From Curtobacterium flaccumfaciens (GTDB lineage Bacteria > Actinomycetota > Actinomycetes > Actinomycetales > Microbacteriaceae): a DNA stretch of 64,000 nt. The position numbers and the translations under genes are program-made. Of the stretch, positions 29,316 to 38,408 are shown piece after piece. Each line of letters opens with the position of its first letter. Position 1 is the stretch's first letter. A model generated the notes under the pieces. The model had not been told where the DNA came from. It ran no database searches and saw only the letters and a program-made list of their open reading frames with translations. The stretch spans positions 620,001 through 684,000 of the forward strand of contig CP121450.1 in assembly GCA_029689965.1 (NCBI GenBank), read 5' to 3'.

Positions 29316-29570
29316 ATGCGAGGCAAGCTCCTGTTCGTCGCCGGCGCCGCACTCGGGTACGTCCTGGGATCGAGAGCCGGACGGGCGCGGTACGAGCAGA
29401 TCAAGACCGTCACCGGCAAGGTCTGGAACAGCAACGGTGTCCAGAAGGGCGTCCACGTCGCCGAGGACTTCATCGCCGACAAGACGCCTGACGTCGCCGA
29501 GTTCGTCGGTGAGCAGACCAAGAAGGTCGTCCGGAAGGTCGGGCAGAAGAAGGACGACGCGACCTCATGA
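29316..29570 (+). CDS. YtxH-like small membrane-associated protein
   Basis: An 84-residue protein from ATG 29316 with GGAGG upstream. It begins MRGKLLFVAGAALGYVLGSR, a single glycine-rich membrane helix followed by AGRARYEQIK, the YtxH family signature. The rest is a basic amphipathic helix (VGEQTKKVVRKVGQKK). The function of YtxH-like proteins is unclear; many are linked to stress or the cell envelope. It is the first of three small genes, overlapping the next by four bases, between the hemE-cgoX and chdC-hemL units. Confidence 0.8.
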   Translation: MRGKLLFVAGAALGYVLGSRAGRARYEQIKTVTGKVWNSNGVQKGVHVAEDFIADKTPDVAEFVGEQTKKVVRKVGQKKDDATS

Positions 29571-30025
29571 CCGACACCCGCGACCGCAAGCCGCGTTCGC
29601 TGTTCGGTCTGGTAGGCGACGTCCCCAAGCTCGTCAAGGAGCTGGTCAAGGGCGAGCTGAACCTGCTCAAGGCCGAGATGCTGACGAAGGCGAAGATCTT
29701 CGGCCTCGCCGCGGGTCTCCTCGTGGGTGCGCTCGTCATCGTCCTCTACGCGATCGGCGTCCTGCTGACCGCGGCCGTGATGGGACTCGCGACCGTCATG
29801 CCGGCGTGGCTCGCGGCACTCGTGATCGCCGTGGTGATGCTGATCGTCGCCGCGATCCTCGGACTGATCGGCTGGAGGCGCCTGAAGAAGGGGCTCCCGA
29901 TCACGCCGAAGCGCACGATCGACAGCGTCAAGAACGACATCAACGCGGTGAAGGGCATGGGCAAGAAGCCGACGCCGCCGACGCAGTACGGCACCCGCAA
30001 GCCGGACGTCGGTGGCCGCTTCTAG
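29567..30025 (+). CDS. Phage-holin-family-like (actinobacterial holin-X) membrane protein
   Basis: A 152-residue protein. After a cytoplasmic amphipathic helix (VGDVPKLVKELVKGELNLLK) it has two membrane helices (AAGLLVGALVIVLYAIGVLL and LAALVIAVVMLIVAAILGLI) and a basic C-terminal tail. This layout matches the Pfam holin superfamily III/DUF1469 group found in many actinobacterial chromosomes without a phage. There is no other phage gene nearby, so lysis is unlikely. The ATG overlaps the YtxH-like stop. Confidence 0.8.
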   Translation: MTDTRDRKPRSLFGLVGDVPKLVKELVKGELNLLKAEMLTKAKIFGLAAGLLVGALVIVLYAIGVLLTAAVMGLATVMPAWLAALVIAVVMLIVAAILGLIGWRRLKKGLPITPKRTIDSVKNDINAVKGMGKKPTPPTQYGTRKPDVGGRF

Positions 30026-30061
30026 CGGTGCGGCCCCGCACCACCCCCTCGGAGGAACCAC

Positions 30062-30271
30062 GTGACCGATCAGCACGACGACCTGGCCGACCGCGTCGCG
30101 GCGACGCGCGCCCAGCTCTTCGACACCCTCGACGCGATCGAGGACAAGCTTAACGTGCCGAAGCAGATCGGCATCGCGGCGTCGAGGGTCCGGCGCGGCA
30201 TCGACGAGAAGCCCGTGCCGTACCTGGCCGGGCTCGCAGCCGGTGTGGCGGTGGTCGGGGTATCGTCGTAG
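30062..30271 (+). CDS. DUF3618-family protein
   Basis: A 69-residue protein from GTG 30062, with GGAGG upstream. RVAATRAQLFDTLDAIEDKL is the conserved helical part of DUF3618, and LAGLAAGVAVVGVSS is a short C-terminal membrane helix. DUF3618, YtxH and holin-X genes commonly occur together in actinobacteria; their joint role is unknown. The codon CTT at 30149 (AAGCTTAAC) is out of character for this genome and may be a base error for CTC. Confidence 0.8.
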   Translation: MTDQHDDLADRVAATRAQLFDTLDAIEDKLNVPKQIGIAASRVRRGIDEKPVPYLAGLAAGVAVVGVSS

Positions 30272-30281
30272 CGGTGCTCCG

Positions 30282-30299
30282 ACGGCGGTAGACCGCCGT
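30282..30299 (+). terminator. Short perfect inverted repeat after the DUF3618 gene
   Basis: ACGGCGGT (30282-30289) pairs exactly with ACCGCCGT (30292-30299). It begins 11 bases after the DUF3618 stop and precedes chdC by 78 bases. It may terminate the small-gene transcript or attenuate the heme operon. Confidence 0.45.
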
Positions 30300-30376
30300 G
30301 TCGGTGGTCGCCGACGGGAGGGCGCTCGCTCGGCAAAGGGGGCCGGCGAACCATTCCCCTGGCAACCGATAGGACA

Positions 30377-31117
30377 ATGGATTCCATGAGTTCCACCGCG
30401 CCCTCGCCCGCGCACGACGCCCACGAGACCGCCCCGGACGGTGTCGACCCCAACCTGCTGACGGCGTACGCCCTCTGGGCCGTGTTCCGCCGGCCCCTCG
30501 GCCCGATCCACACCGTCGGTGACGACGCCGTGGCCGAGCTCGACGCCGTCGTGACCGCCGCTGCCGAGCGTGGCGTGACCATCCGCGGCTTCTACGACGT
30601 CTCCGGCTTCCGCGCCGACGCGGACGTCATGGTCTGGCTGCACGGCGACGACGCGCAGGCGATCCAGGCGGTCCTGCGCGAGATCCGCCGCACCGGGCTG
30701 TTCCAGGACGCCGAGCCGGTGTGGCACGCGATGGCGATGCACCGCGAGGCCGAGTTCAACAAGCGGCACACCCCCGCGTTCCTGCGCGGCAAGGACCCCG
30801 AGGCGTGGATCACGGTCTACCCGTTCGTCCGCTCCTACGAGTGGTACCTGCTGCCCGAGGAAGAGCGGTCGAAGATGCTCCGCGACCACGGCATGCAGGG
30901 CGCGAAGTACCGCCGCGTGCTGACCCACACGATCGCCACGTTCGCGCTCAGCGACTACGAGTGGATCCTGCCGCTCGAGAGCCCCGACCTGGTGGACCTC
31001 GTCGACCTGATGCGCGACCTGCGCTACACCGAGGCGCGCCTGCACGTGCGCGAAGAGGTGCCCTTCTTCACCGGTCGCCGGGTGACGACCGACGAACTGC
31101 CGGAGGTGCTGTCATGA
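30377..31117 (+). CDS. chdC: Coproheme decarboxylase (HemQ/ChdC)
   Basis: An intact 246-residue member of the chlorite-dismutase-like superfamily. It converts coproheme to heme b by two H2O2-dependent decarboxylations, the last step of the coproporphyrin-dependent route. [20 protein letters not shown] holds the conserved catalytic Tyr (YPF) and WY of actinobacterial Chd[21 protein letters not shown] and [12 protein letters not shown] are the conserved heme-pocket segments. The N-terminal extension of about 25 residues is variable; ATG 30386 is an alternative start. Its stop overlaps the ferrochelatase ATG by four bases and it opens the six-gene heme operon. Confidence 0.95.
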   Translation: MDSMSSTAPSPAHDAHETAPDGVDPNLLTAYALWAVFRRPLGPIHTVGDDAVAELDAVVTAAAERGVTIRGFYDVSGFRADADVMVWLHGDDAQAIQAVLREIRRTGLFQDAEPVWHAMAMHREAEFNKRHTPAFLRGKDPEAWITVYPFVRSYEWYLLPEEERSKMLRDHGMQGAKYRRVLTHTIATFALSDYEWILPLESPDLVDLVDLMRDLRYTEARLHVREEVPFFTGRRVTTDELPEVLS

Positions 31118-32348
31118 CCGACACGAGTCACATCACGAACGGTCAGGCGGTCATCGGTGCGACCCCGGCCGCGGCCGACGGCCCGGAACACGTCGAGGTC
31201 CCGGTCGCGTACGACGCGATCCTGCTCGCGGGCTTCGGCGGGCCGGAGGGGCAGGACGACGTGATCCCGTTCCTCCGCAACGTCACCCGCGGCCGCGGCA
31301 TCCCGGACGAGCGTCTGGAGGAGGTGGCGCACCACTACCGTCACTTCGGCGGCGTGAGCCCGATCAACGACCAGAACCGTGCGCTCAAGGCCGCGCTCGA
31401 GGGCGAACTCGCGAAGCGCGGCGTGGACCTGCCGGTGCTCTGGGCAACCGCAACTGGGACCCGTACCTCGAGGACGTGGTCAAGGAGGCCGCCGACAAGG
31501 GCTACGGGAACCTCATCGCGATCGCCACCAGCGCGTACTCGTCCTTCTCGAGCTGCCGGCAGTACCGCGAGGACTTCGCCCGCGTGCTCGACTCCACGGG
31601 ACTCATCGACACGGTGAAGATCGACAAGGTCCGGCAGTTCTTCGACCACCCGGGCTTCGTCGAGCCGTTCGTCGACGGTGTCCGCGACGGTCTGGCGAGG
31701 GCCATCGCCGAGAACGACGGGCTCGACGTCGCGACCGAGGTGCACGTGCTCTTCTCGACGCACTCCATCCCCTCGACCGACGCCGCCAGGTCGGGCCCGG
31801 ACTTCCGCGGGTTCGGCGAGGGTGGGGCGTACGCGGCCCAGCACGAGGCCGTCGCGCAGGTCGTCCTCGACCGGGCGTGGGTGGAGCTGCTCGAGCGGCC
31901 GGAGCACGAGTCGCTCCGCGGCACGAGCAAGCCGGCGTGGAAGCTCGTCTACCAGTCGCGTTCCGGCCCGCCGAGCATGCCGTGGCTCGAGCCCGACATC
32001 AACGACTACATGAACGAGACGCTCAAGGGCGGCCCGACTCGTGCGGTCCTCATCGTCCCGCTGGGGTTCGTGAGCGACCACATGGAGGTCATGTGGGACC
32101 TCGACGAAGAAGCCACCGAGACCGCCGAGGAGCTCGGCTTCTGGTCGGTCCGCACGCAGACCCCGGGTGTCGACCCGGCCTACGTCGCGGGTCTGGTCGA
32201 TCTCGTCCTCGAGCGCGTGAACGGCACGCCGACGAGCGAGCGCCCGCACGTGACCGACCTCGGCCCCTGGTACGACGTGTGCCGTCCGGGCTGCTGCGAG
32301 AACGTCCGCGCCGGGTTCAAGCCCGCGGCCGCCGGGCTCGCGCCGTGA
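31114..32348 (+). CDS. cpfC: Coproporphyrin ferrochelatase (frameshifted)
   Basis: Inserts Fe(II) into coproporphyrin [23 protein letters not shown] opens the fold. THSIPSTDA holds the catalytic His, and [20 protein letters not shown] is the conserved C-terminal motif with its metal-near Glu. The C-terminal [12 protein letters not shown] and the internal [10 protein letters not shown] supply cysteines expected for the [2Fe-2S] cluster of actinobacterial ferrochelatases. A G is missing near 31445 (CTCTGGGC for CTCTGGGGC); the corrected join is [14 protein letters not shown]. Length is about 411 residues. Both ends overlap neighbouring genes. Confidence 0.95.
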
Positions 32349-33385
32349 CGGATGCCACCGTGCCCGACACGACCGCCGACGGCCCGGCCCCGATCCGCCT
32401 CGGCACCCGCGCCAGCCGCCTGGCGGTCGCACAGTCGCAGGACGTCGCCGACCGCCTGGCCAAGGCCTCGGGCGCCCGGTCGAGCTCGTCACGGTGACGA
32501 GCGAGGGCGACACGAACCGGGCGTCGCTCGCGAGCCTCGGCGGGACCGGGTGTTCGCCAGCGCGCTCCGCGAGGCCCTGGTCGCGGGCGAGGTCGACGTG
32601 CTCGTGCACTCGCTCAAGGACCTGCCGACCGCGCCGTACCCGGGCCTGACAATCTCTGCCGTGCCGAAGCGTGCGGACGCCCGGGACGTCCTGGTCGCCC
32701 GGAACGCCGCCACCATCGAGACCCTGCCCGAGGGTGCGAAGGTCGGCACGGGGTCGCCACGCCGCGTCGCGCAGCTGAGGGCGCAGCGCCCGACCTGGAC
32801 GTGGTCGACATCCGCGGGAACATCGACACGCGGCTCGGTCGCGTCGACGACGACCTGGACGCGGTCGTGCTCGCCGCCGCGGGGCTCGGCCGGATCGACC
32901 GGCTCGACGTCGCGACCGAGATGCTCGACCTCGGCTTCTGGCCGAGCGCTCCCGGCCAGGGCGCGCTCGCGATCGAGACGCGCGCCGACGAGTCCGACCG
33001 GAACCTGCTCGCCGCGCTGCGGAAGATCGAGCACGCGCCGACCCGCCTGACCGTGACTGCCGAGCGAGAGGTCCTCGCGAAGCTCGAGGCGGGCTGCTCC
33101 GCACCGATCGGCGCCACCGCCATCGTCGACGCCAAGCTGCTGCTCGTCTCCGCGACGGTCTACGCGCCCGACGGTTCGGAGCACCGGACCGCGTCGCACG
33201 CCGCGGTGCTGGAGGGCTCGGCGCAGGACCGACTCGACGAGGCGCTCGCCCTGGGCTCCCGCGTGGCGACGGAACTGCTCGAGAGCGGTGCCGCGAGCCT
33301 CGCCGACCTGGGGAGCTCCGGCGCGGGCGCCACGACGGACGGCGACCGTACCGTGGGTCCCGGGCTCGCGACCCCGGCGGAGTAG
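32345..33385 (+). CDS. hemC: Hydroxymethylbilane synthase (three frameshifts)
   Basis: Polymerises four porphobilinogen units. [20 protein letters not shown] opens domain 1. [10 protein letters not shown] and [19 protein letters not shown] are conserved cofactor and substrate loops. The cofactor-binding Cys is in [11 protein letters not shown]. Three G/C-run deletions (near 32478, 32548 and 32784) each shorten a run of four by one and break the frame; fixing them restores [29 protein letters not shown] and [11 protein letters not shown]. Length is about 347 residues, with a C-terminal tail rich in Gly/Ser/Thr. The GTG at 32345 overlaps the ferrochelatase stop. Confidence 0.95.
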
Positions 33386-33388
33386 GCG

Positions 33389-34323
33389 GTCACCACGGAC
33401 GGCACGCGTCGCGTCGCGGACGAGGCACGGCACCCGGTCGTCCTCGTCCCGCGTGGCGGTGCGTGGGGCGAGTCGGTCGCAGCGGCGGCCCGAGCGCGTG
33501 GCCTCGACCCCGTCGTGGTGCCGCTCATCGCGGACGCGCCGCCCAGGGACCCGGCACCGCTGGTCGCCGCGCTCGACCGGCTGACCGGCCGGGCCGAGCG
33601 CGCGGTCGGCGTGCCGTCGGACCGCATGCCCCAGGACCGGGCGCGGCCGGGTGGGCTGACGGACCGCGACCGGCCGGAGCGCGAGCGGCCGGAGCGCGAG
33701 CCGCAGGGCGGGGTGCCGCTCGCGACGGACCGCGCCGACGATGAACGAGCCGGGTACGGGTGGCTCGTGGTGACCAGTGCGACGGCCGTCAGGGTGGTCG
33801 CCGGACGCGTGCCGTGCCTCCCGTCCGACGTGCGTGTCGCCTGTGTCGGCGAGGCGACCGCTCGAGCCGCACGCGATGCGGGCTGGCGGGTCGACGTCGT
33901 GCCGGCGGACGCCAGCGCGGCCGGCCTCGTCGGCGCGCTCCCGGCCGACGCCGACCGTGTCCTGTACCCGCGCTCGGAGATCGCCGCGAGCACGCTCGTC
34001 GACGGCCTGCGCGCCCGCGGGATCGACGTCGACGACGTGGTCGCGTACCGTACCGTGGGGACCGGCGACGAGCCCGTCGTCCTCGACCCCCGCCCGACGC
34101 CGTGCTCGTGACCAGCGGCAGCGTGGCACGCCAGGTGGCTCGCCGGATGGCGCCGCTCGACCGGCGCACCGTGGTGGCCTGCATCGGGCCGCGAACCGCG
34201 GCCGATGCCCGCGCCGCCGGGCTGGCCGTCCACGTCGTCGGCCGGACCCGTTCCGCCGTGTCGCTGCTCGACGCCGTCGCCACCGAACTCCACTCCCGAT
34301 CCGAACAGGAAGGCACACCGTGA
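33389..34323 (+). CDS. hemD: Uroporphyrinogen-III synthase (frameshifted, start uncertain)
   Basis: Cyclises hydroxymethylbilane with inversion of ring D. This family is poorly conserved, but position between hemC and hemB, the two-domain pattern ([20 protein letters not shown], then [32 protein letters not shown] and later [13 protein letters not shown]) and [17 protein letters not shown] support the call. No ATG or GTG stands at the expected start; the coding frame opens at GTC 33389, four bases after the hemC stop, so a GTG misread as GTC is suspected. About 35 residues of Arg/Glu/Pro-rich sequence ([14 protein letters not shown]) interrupt the first domain. A C-run error near 34090 shifts the frame. 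Confidence 0.85.
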
Positions 34324-35374
34324 CCGGCCGCTTCCCCAGGTCCGCCCCCGTCGGCTCCGCGCCACTCCCGCGATGCGGCGGCTCGTCGCCGAGACCCGAC
34401 TCCACCCCGCCGAGCTCGTGCTGCCGATGTTCATCCGCGAGGGCGCGACCGAGGCCGTCCCGATCTCGAGCATGCCGGGGGTCGCGCAGCACTCCCTCGA
34501 CTCGTTCCGCCGGGCGCTCGTCGAGGCCGCCGAGCAGGGCATCGGTGGTGTCAACCTGTTCGGCGTGCCGACGACGAAGGACGGGCAGGGATCCGGCGCG
34601 ACCGACCCGGCCGGCATCCTCAACGTCGCGATCGGCGTCGCGCGGGAGGAGGTCGGCGACGCCCTCGTCGTGCAGTCCGACCTGTGCCTCGACGAGTTCA
34701 CCGACCACGGGCACTGCGGCGTCCTGGCGGCCGACGGCTCGGTCGACAACGACGCGACCCTCGAACGGTACCGGGACATGGCGGTGGTGCAGGCCGAGGC
34801 AGGTGCCGAGCTCGTGTGCATGAGCGGCATGATGGACGGGCAGATCGCCGCGGCCCGCGACGCCCTCGACACCGCCGGACACGCGGCGACCGCGCTCCTG
34901 GCGTACTCCGCGAAGTACGCGTCCGCGTTCTACGGTCCGTTCCGCGAGGCCGTCGACTCCTCGCTCGTCGGCGATCGCCGGACGTACCAGATCGACGCCG
35001 CCGACGGTCGGCAGGGTCTCCGCGAGGTCGCGCTCGACATCGACGAGGGCGCGGACATCGTCATGGTGAAGCCCGCCATGAGCTACCTCGACGTGCTCGC
35101 CGAGACCGCAGCGACGTCACCGGTGCCGGTCTGGGCGTACCAGATCTCCGGGGAGTACGCGATGATCACGGCGGCCGCGCAGAACGGCTGGATCGACCGG
35201 GACGCCGCCGCGATGGAGGCGCTCGTCGGCATCAAGCGCGCGGGCGCCGACGCGATCCTCACCTACTTCGCCGTCGACATCGCGCGGAAGCTTAACCAGG
35301 AGTCGGGTCTCCGCGCCTCGGGGAGCACCGCGGACGTCGCCGGCATCGCCTCGACCGGGAAGGCCCCCGAATGA
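34320..35374 (+). CDS. hemB: Porphobilinogen synthase (frameshifted near the start)
   Basis: Condenses two 5-aminolevulinates. [10 protein letters not shown] and [20 protein letters not shown] are N-terminal barrel segments; [14 protein letters not shown] is the metal-binding loop, with two of the Cys positions and an Asp typical of this region. The Schiff-base lysines are in [18 protein letters not shown] and [12 protein letters not shown]. The GTG at 34320 overlaps the hemD stop, and the first residues VTGRFP shift frame at a CCCC run near 34335, where a C is missing; corrected, it reads [19 protein letters not shown]. Length is about 351 residues. AAGCTTAAC at 35288 contains an atypical CTT codon. 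Confidence 0.95.
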
Positions 35375-36702
35375 CCACCACCAACGACCAGCTTCTTCGG
35401 CCGGGCGAAGAACAGCATCCCCGGGGGCGTGAACTCGCCGGTCCGGGCGTACGGGTCGGTCGGCGGGACCCCGCGCTTCCTGACGAGCGCGAAGGGCGCG
35501 TACGTCACCGACGCCGAAGGGCGCGAGTACGTCGACCTCGTGGCGTCCTGGGGGCCGGCGATCCTCGGCCACGCCCACCCCGCGACGGTCGAGGCCGTGC
35601 AGCAGGCGGCCTCCCGCGGACTGAGCTTCGGGGCGTCGACCCGGGGGAGACCGAGCTCGCCGAGCTCGTCAAGCAGCGGGTGTCGGTCGACGGCGACGGC
35701 CCGATCGAGAAGCTCCGTCTGGTCTCGACCGGCACCGAGGCGACGATGACCGCGATCCGGCTGGCCCGCGGCTACACCGGCCGTGACCTCCTGGTGAAGT
35801 TCGCCGGCCACTACCACGGGCACTCGGACTCCCTGCTCGCCGAGGCTGGTTCGGGCGTGGCGACGCTGGCGCTGCCGGGCAGTGCGGGCATCACCGCCGA
35901 GACCGCCGCGCAGACCCTCGTGCTGCCGTACAACGACCTCGAGGCCGTCCGCCGCGCGTTCGAGGAGCACTCCGAGCGCATCGCCGGCGTCATCGTCGAG
36001 GCGGCCGCGGCGAACATGGGCGTCCTCGCCCCGGAGCGCGGGTTCAACCGGGCACTGGCGCAGATCGTCCAGTCCCACGGCGCACTGCTCATCGTCGACG
36101 AGGTGCTCACCGGGTTCCGGGTCGGGCCGTCCGGCTGGTGGGGCCTCGAGGCGTCCACGGTCGTCCCGGACGGTGCCGGCTGGAAGCCCGACCTGGTCAC
36201 GTTCGGCAAGGTGATCGGCGGTGGGATGCCCCTCGCCGCGCTCGGCGGTCGACGCGAGGTGATGGACCACCTCGCCCCGCTCGGTCCCGTGTACCAGGCC
36301 GGCACCCTGTCCGGGAACCCGCTCGCGGTCGCTGCGGGCATCGCCACGCTCCGGGCCGCGACGGCGGACGTGTACGCGCACCTCGACCGCACGGCGTCGG
36401 TCATCGCGGACGCCACCAGCGAGGCGCTGTCCGCCGAGGGGGTCGCACACACCGTGCAGCACGCCGGCAACCTGTTCTCCTTCGCGTTCACGGACACCGC
36501 GCCGCGGAACTACGACGACGTGCGGGCCCAGGAGACGTTCCGGTACGCGCCGTTCTTCCACGCGATGCTCGACGCCGGGGTGACGCTGCCGCCGAGCGTG
36601 TTCGAGGCCTGGTTCGTCACCGCCGCCCACGACGACCGGGCCGTCGGTCGGGTGCTCGAGGCGCTGCCGGCCGCGGCGAAGGCCGCAGCAGCAGCCGCCT
36701 AG
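35371..36702 (+). CDS. hemL: Glutamate-1-semialdehyde 2,1-aminomutase (two frameshifts)
   Basis: PLP enzyme that makes 5-aminolevulinate from the HemA product. [20 protein letters not shown] is the conserved N-terminus, [13 protein letters not shown] follows, and [20 protein letters not shown] is the phosphate-binding region. [14 protein letters not shown] carries the Asp for the PLP ring, and [12 protein letters not shown] holds the Schiff-base Lys. An extra T at 35390-35394 (AGCTTCTTC) separates MTTTNDQL from [11 protein letters not shown], and a missing C near 35640 shifts back at [13 protein letters not shown]. Length is about 443 residues. It closes the operon; the ATG overlaps hemB. Confidence 0.96.
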   Translation: MTTTNDQLLRPGEEQHPRGRELAGPGVRVGRRDPALPDEREGRVRHRRRRARVRRPRGVLGAGDPRPRPPRDGRGRAAGGLPRTELRGVDPGETELAELVKQRVSVDGDGPIEKLRLVSTGTEATMTAIRLARGYTGRDLLVKFAGHYHGHSDSLLAEAGSGVATLALPGSAGITAETAAQTLVLPYNDLEAVRRAFEEHSERIAGVIVEAAAANMGVLAPERGFNRALAQIVQSHGALLIVDEVLTGFRVGPSGWWGLEASTVVPDGAGWKPDLVTFGKVIGGGMPLAALGGRREVMDHLAPLGPVYQAGTLSGNPLAVAAGIATLRAATADVYAHLDRTASVIADATSEALSAEGVAHTVQHAGNLFSFAFTDTAPRNYDDVRAQETFRYAPFFHAMLDAGVTLPPSVFEAWFVTAAHDDRAVGRVLEALPAAAKAAAAAA

Positions 36703-36788
36703 CGCGCCGCAGCCGTGTCGTGCACCGGGGGCGGACTGGAGGCGCGGGTCGACCGGGACGCGTGGCTCGCGTCCGTCACACTGCTCGT

Positions 36789-37583
36789 CTAGGACGCGCG
36801 CCGTGCGGCCCAGCGGCCCTCCGCCCGGAGGATGGCGAGCGGGAAGTCGAAGGCGTGCGAGACCGCCGCTGAGGCGATGACCTCGTCCGAGGTGCCCTGC
36901 GCCACGGCGACGCCGTCGCGGAGGAGCATCGCGTGCGACGTCGACGCCGGCAAGTCCTCGAGGTGGTGGGTGACCATGACGCTGCCGAGCGCCGGGTGAC
37001 GGTGCCGGAGGGTGTCCACGGTCTCGAGCAGGTGCTCGCGGGCCGCGACGTCGAGCCCGGTCGCGGGCTCGTCGAGCAGGAGCAGCCGCGGCTCGGCCAT
37101 GAGCGCCCGGGCGATCAGGGCCCGGCCACGTTCGCCCTGGGAGAGGACGGGCCAGCGTGCCTCGCGGCGAGCGGTGAGCCCGACGTCGGCGATGTGCCGT
37201 TCGGCGGCGGCGAGCTGCTCCGCCGTCGGCTCCCACCGCATCATGAGGTCGGTCGTCCCGGTGAGCCCGGTCAGCACGGTCTCGAGGACCGTCAGCGGCG
37301 AGAGCATCCGGTGGCGGGGGTCGACGTGCCCGATGTGCTCCCGGAGCTCCCGGACGTCCACGCGCCCCAGCCGACGGCCGAGCAGTTCGACCGAGCCGGC
37401 CGTCGGGTGACCGGTCGCCCCGAGGACCGCGAGCAGGGTGGACTTGCCCGCACCGTTCGGCCCGAGGAGCGCCCAGTGCTCGCCGCGCCGGACGGTCAGG
37501 TCGAGGTCGTGCAGGAGGTCGCGGCCGGACCGGGTCACGCGGACCCCGGTGGCTCGGACGAGGACGTCGTCGGTGCTGCTCAC
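36789..37583 (-). CDS. Stand-alone ABC transporter ATP-binding protein
   Basis: An intact 264-residue ATPase from GTG 37583. Walker A is LLGPNGAGKSTLLAVL, the Q-loop region is IGHVDPRHRM, the ABC signature is LSQGERGRALIARALMAEP, Walker B is LLLLDEPATGLD, and the switch His is in VMVTHHLEDL. No permease gene is adjacent, so it may act with a distant permease or serve as a YlmA/ModF-like soluble ATPase. It is convergent with hemL across an 86-bp spacer with no recognisable gene. It lies 19 bp downstream of the GntR regulator. Confidence 0.88.
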   Translation of the reverse strand: MSSTDDVLVRATGVRVTRSGRDLLHDLDLTVRRGEHWALLGPNGAGKSTLLAVLGATGHPTAGSVELLGRRLGRVDVRELREHIGHVDPRHRMLSPLTVLETVLTGLTGTTDLMMRWEPTAEQLAAAERHIADVGLTARREARWPVLSQGERGRALIARALMAEPRLLLLDEPATGLDVAAREHLLETVDTLRHRHPALGSVMVTHHLEDLPASTSHAMLLRDGVAVAQGTSDEVIASAAVSHAFDFPLAILRAEGRWAARRAS

Positions 37584-37602
37584 GAGTCCATCGTGGCGCA
37601 GG

Positions 37603-38310
37603 TCAGCGCTTGCGGCCGGTCTGCGTGAGCGTGCGCTCGGTCGGGGCGACCTCGCGGACGTGGTCGGTGTGCTCCTCGACGGTCGCCGTGAGGGACCGGA
37701 TCGACGCGCCGGCGGCCTCGCCGTCACGCTTCTTGATCGCCGCCCGGAGCGGGTCGATGAAGTGCTTGACATCCCAGAACAGTCCGCTCGGGTGCGTCAG
37801 CGAGAGGAAGTTCGTCCGGGCAGGAGCGATACGGAGAAGCTGGCTGAGCAGATCGTTGTCGGCAGCGACGATGAGTCCGGTGACCACCCGGCCCAGCTGC
37901 TGCGACATGACGGCGCGGTCCTCCGCGTCGGCAGCTGCTCGCAGCGCCTCGAGGGCGTCCAGCAGGTCCTTCGCCGACCCGTCGTCGAGCTTCGGGACGG
38001 CCCACCGCGCGGCGAGCTCCGTGAAGCCGCCGAGCACCTGGAGCGTGTCGTCGAACTGCTTCAGCGTCGGGGTGGCGACGCGGGTGTACCGGTTGGCCTC
38101 CATCTCGACCAGGCCGTAGTCGACGAGCTTCGCGATCGCCTCGCGGATCGGGGTGCGGCTGACGCCGAGCCACTGCACGAGCTCGTCGTCGTTGAGGCGC
38201 TCGCCGGCCTGCAGGGTGCCGTCCTGGATGGCGGCGAGCATCTTCTCGAGGACGACGTCGCGCAGGAGCTTGCGCGGCGAGTTCTCGACGGTCGACTTCG
38301 GTACCGGCAT
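37603..38310 (-). CDS. GntR-family transcriptional regulator (FCD-like)
   Basis: An intact 235-residue protein. The winged HTH is at residues 14-75: AIQDGTLQAGERLNDDELVQ then WLGVSRTPIREAIAKLVDYG, the GntR pattern with the SRTPVREAL-like recognition helix. The C-terminal part is all-helical, as in the FCD class that binds small carboxylates through metal-coordinating His/Asp residues, but the His set is not obvious, so the ligand class is unclear. The upstream 95 bp is unusually AT-rich and contains palindromes, including a LacI-type site, suggesting layered control. The ABC ATPase lies immediately downstream. Confidence 0.85.
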   Translation of the reverse strand: MPVPKSTVENSPRKLLRDVVLEKMLAAIQDGTLQAGERLNDDELVQWLGVSRTPIREAIAKLVDYGLVEMEANRYTRVATPTLKQFDDTLQVLGGFTELAARWAVPKLDDGSAKDLLDALEALRAAADAEDRAVMSQQLGRVVTGLIVAADNDLLSQLLRIAPARTNFLSLTHPSGLFWDVKHFIDPLRAAIKKRDGEAAGASIRSLTATVEEHTDHVREVAPTERTLTQTGRKR

Positions 38311-38347
38311 CCCGGGCTCCTCACAGGCTGAGTTGTTCCGTACTCCA

Positions 38348-38399
38348 ATCCTAGCGTGTCAATGTGCAAGCGCTTGTAAAACATCAATGTCCTGACATT
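38348..38399 (-). promoter_or_regulatory. Promoter/operator region of the GntR gene
   Basis: On the minus strand TAGGAT (38353-38348) fits a -10 box. Just upstream lie CAAGCGCTTG (38367-38376), a palindrome like the core of LacI/CcpA-family operators, and the inverted repeat AATGTC-CT-GACATT (38386-38399). The AT-rich composition is unusual for this window. Confidence 0.5.
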
Positions 38400-38408
38400 C
38401 CAGTGCCG

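Noticed and set aside
29567-30025. Prophage remnant suggested by a holin-like gene
   Set aside because: No lysin, tail, capsid, integrase or att site occurs nearby; holin-X-like genes are ordinary chromosomal genes in actinobacteria.
32345-33385. Programmed frameshifting in hemC
   Set aside because: Three separate shifts all shorten G/C runs by one base, as at unrelated genes; no slippery heptamer or downstream structure is needed.
36703-36788. Small gene between hemL and the ABC ATPase
   Set aside because: The 86-bp convergent spacer has no start with a ribosome site and no conserved-looking product.
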